Of a stretch of 6,599 nt of DNA, positions 5,338-6,599 are shown one piece after another. A program made the translations under genes and the position numbers. Positions within the stretch are counted from its first letter, which is position 1; each line of letters starts with the position of its first letter. Source of the stretch: Acidobacteriaceae bacterium (lineage in GTDB: Bacteria; Acidobacteriota; Terriglobia; Terriglobales; Acidobacteriaceae); assembly GCA_030838305.1 (NCBI GenBank), contig JAUTWY010000098.1, positions 1-6,599 of the forward strand, given 5' to 3'. The notes beneath the pieces were generated by a model, which was not told the origin of the DNA, searched no databases, and was given only the letters and a program-made list of their open reading frames with translations.

Positions 5338-6599
5338 TTACCTGACGATCGGGATAATGGGCAGCACTACCTGCGAGAGGTGCTTTGCGTCGTGAAATAC
5401 GCGAATGTGCGCCCTTTTCATCTCGACACTGCTCGCCTCCGATTTTCCACTCTGGAGGTTACGAGAAAAGTTCGGCGCGAAGCTTGCCGAGATTTGTAGG
5501 CGGATCCGGTGTTCCGGCAGAAACAGGTTGCTGGTGATCAGGTTCTCCAACTTCAGTTCGTAGATTGTTCCGGGAGACAACAACTGCCGGCCCCGGCTGA
5601 GGTCGCGATAGCTTGCGCGCAGGACATCCAGCCCTGCACTCATCAGGTTGATCGCTGTTCCATCCGGGGAGACGTCGAGAAGACGGGCCCAAAGATCGAA
5701 ATCGCGGCAGTCGCAGGAAACAAAGATGCGGGCTGTGATCGGCCCCGTTATTTCGGTATCCTCCTGCAGCAAAGAAGAATCGAAGGTCAAAACATCGGCG
5801 CGATCAGCCAGCTTGCGATAGTCGTGGGCGCCGGAGGAGTCGTACGTGTTCACGACGGGGCTTGCCGGATCGGATACGAATTCGCTGAAACTGTCCGGAT
5901 TGTCGAAGGGTGTTGTTTGCAGTCGCCCCACACTTGTATTACCAGTCCCCGGCGCCAGGAAAGCTGGCATAGTTCTCCCTGCCGGCGGCCACTGATCCGC
6001 GTCGCGCCACTGGTTGCGCCCCATTACGAAGTAACGCACTGGCTCTTCGTGGTCGACGCCGTTGTTTATGTGCTTCAGGTAGTGATCCATCCAGCGCAGC
6101 ACGACCTCGTCGTAGTCGATTGCCGCGGTCGGGCCGAACTCACGCTCTCCGGACCGTGTTTTTTCGGTGTTATCCACTCCATGAACCCACGGTCCAAGCA
6201 GCAGGTGAGTGCGAGGGTCCTTCTCGGCCTTCCTGGCCTGGAGCAGGCCGGCAAAGTTCGTAGTCGCACCTTCCGGGCCGTAGTTGTCGTCGTACCACGC
6301 CGAAAGGTTAAGAACAGCTGCGTGCGTACGAGAGTACTTGTCTCGCAGTTCGCTCCAGTTCCACCACGGATCATCCGGCGGATGTTGTAGCCAGTCGAAA
6401 TAATAAGGAGCGGATTGCTGCAAGGGCTTCACGTCAAGCAAGGGCAACGTATTCAACATCTTCGCCCCTTCCTCCTTCCAGGCAGCGAGAGCCTCTTTGT
6501 AGGTGCGCGGGCCTGGCAGGTTCTTTTTCGCGCGGGTATCCCAGGCAATGTCGTCCCAGATCCACTCGATCCATGACATATCCCACGTTCCGCCTGCGT
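5338..6599 (-). CDS. CocE/NonD family (X-Pro dipeptidyl-peptidase-like) hydrolase, 5' end outside window
   Basis: The frame is open through the right edge and gives 419 residues to the TAA at 5340-5338. An ATG at 6579 is internal: AGGTWD precedes it in frame, and the protein would otherwise lack half its alpha/beta-hydrolase domain. The family comprises serine hydrolases for esters, amides or X-Pro peptides (cocaine esterase, alpha-amino-acid ester hydrolases, PepX, glutaryl acylases). The acid and base of the triad are visible: Asp in AWYDDNYG (codon 6291-6289) and His in LLLGPWVHG (codon 6183-6181). The nucleophile Ser, normally in GxSYxG, would be upstream of the window. After the family's cap-like region, the C-terminal half is the PepX_C jelly roll, recognisable by VLTFDSSLLQEDTEITGPI, DLWARLLDVSPDGTAINL and EHRIRLQISASFAPNFSRN. 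It lies 60 bases upstream of the propeller-PHP gene on the same strand. Exact substrate and localisation cannot be determined here. Confidence 0.92.
   Translation of the reverse strand, partial: AGGTWDMSWIEWIWDDIAWDTRAKKNLPGPRTYKEALAAWKEEGAKMLNTLPLLDVKPLQQSAPYYFDWLQHPPDDPWWNWSELRDKYSRTHAAVLNLSAWYDDNYGPEGATTNFAGLLQARKAEKDPRTHLLLGPWVHGVDNTEKTRSGEREFGPTAAIDYDEVVLRWMDHYLKHINNGVDHEEPVRYFVMGRNQWRDADQWPPAGRTMPAFLAPGTGNTSVGRLQTTPFDNPDSFSEFVSDPASPVVNTYDSSGAHDYRKLADRADVLTFDSSLLQEDTEITGPITARIFVSCDCRDFDLWARLLDVSPDGTAINLMSAGLDVLRASYRDLSRGRQLLSPGTIYELKLENLITSNLFLPEHRIRLQISASFAPNFSRNLQSGKSEASSVEMKRAHIRVFHDAKHLSQVVLPIIPIVR

Noticed and set aside
5509..6390. 293-codon open frame on the plus strand
   Set aside because: It is fully antisense to the CocE-type gene, whose family motifs are clear. 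Its translation has no recognisable domain; a GC-rich codon bias easily opens the antisense frame.
6577..6579. ATG at 6579 as the true start of the CocE-type gene
   Set aside because: The frame stays open upstream, no ribosome binding site precedes it, and the protein would lack the nucleophile-bearing half of its catalytic domain.

Overview
The window looks like chromosomal DNA from a moderately GC-rich bacterium. The combination of an exported TolB-type propeller fused to a CehA/McbA-type metallohydrolase, a CocE/PepX-type hydrolase and a membrane-anchored trypsin-like protease is typical of soil Acidobacteriota (Terriglobia). That placement is inferred from gene content only; there is no rRNA or other marker here. 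I see no tRNA, rRNA, CRISPR array, phage gene or intact transposase.

Layout, left to right: (1) 1-908, minus strand: the 5' part of a gene for a two-helix, membrane-anchored S1C (HtrA/Deg-like) serine protease, cut by the left edge just after the catalytic serine. It has no conventional ATG-to-stop ORF inside the window and is easily missed. (2) 909-1275: a divergent intergenic region with iterated TTG(N4)CAG repeats, an inverted repeat and a weak promoter candidate. (3) 1276-2529, plus strand: a complete major facilitator superfamily (MFS) transporter with a GTG start. (4) 2530-2745: a short convergent gap. A word from region 2 recurs here, so a near-repeat flanks the transporter. (5) 2746-5277, minus strand: a complete 843-residue secreted protein with a six-unit PD40/TolB propeller, an Ig-like linker and a PHP-type metallohydrolase domain. 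(6) 5278-5337: a 60-base gap with a perfect 7-bp hairpin that has TATAAT in its loop and a T-run behind it. (7) 5338-6599, minus strand: the 3' part of a CocE/NonD (X-Pro dipeptidyl-peptidase-like) hydrolase, open through the right edge.

The two right-hand genes are co-oriented and 60 bases apart, with the CocE-type gene upstream. They probably form a unit of extracytoplasmic hydrolases acting on peptides, esters or amides, with a regulatory element between them. The protease and the transporter are divergently transcribed and have no clear functional link to that pair. No known defence, secondary-metabolite or mobile system is assembled here. The points that most deserve a second look are the hairpin/promoter overlap at 5302-5322, the altered metal-binding motifs of the propeller-PHP fusion, and the repeats around the transporter.
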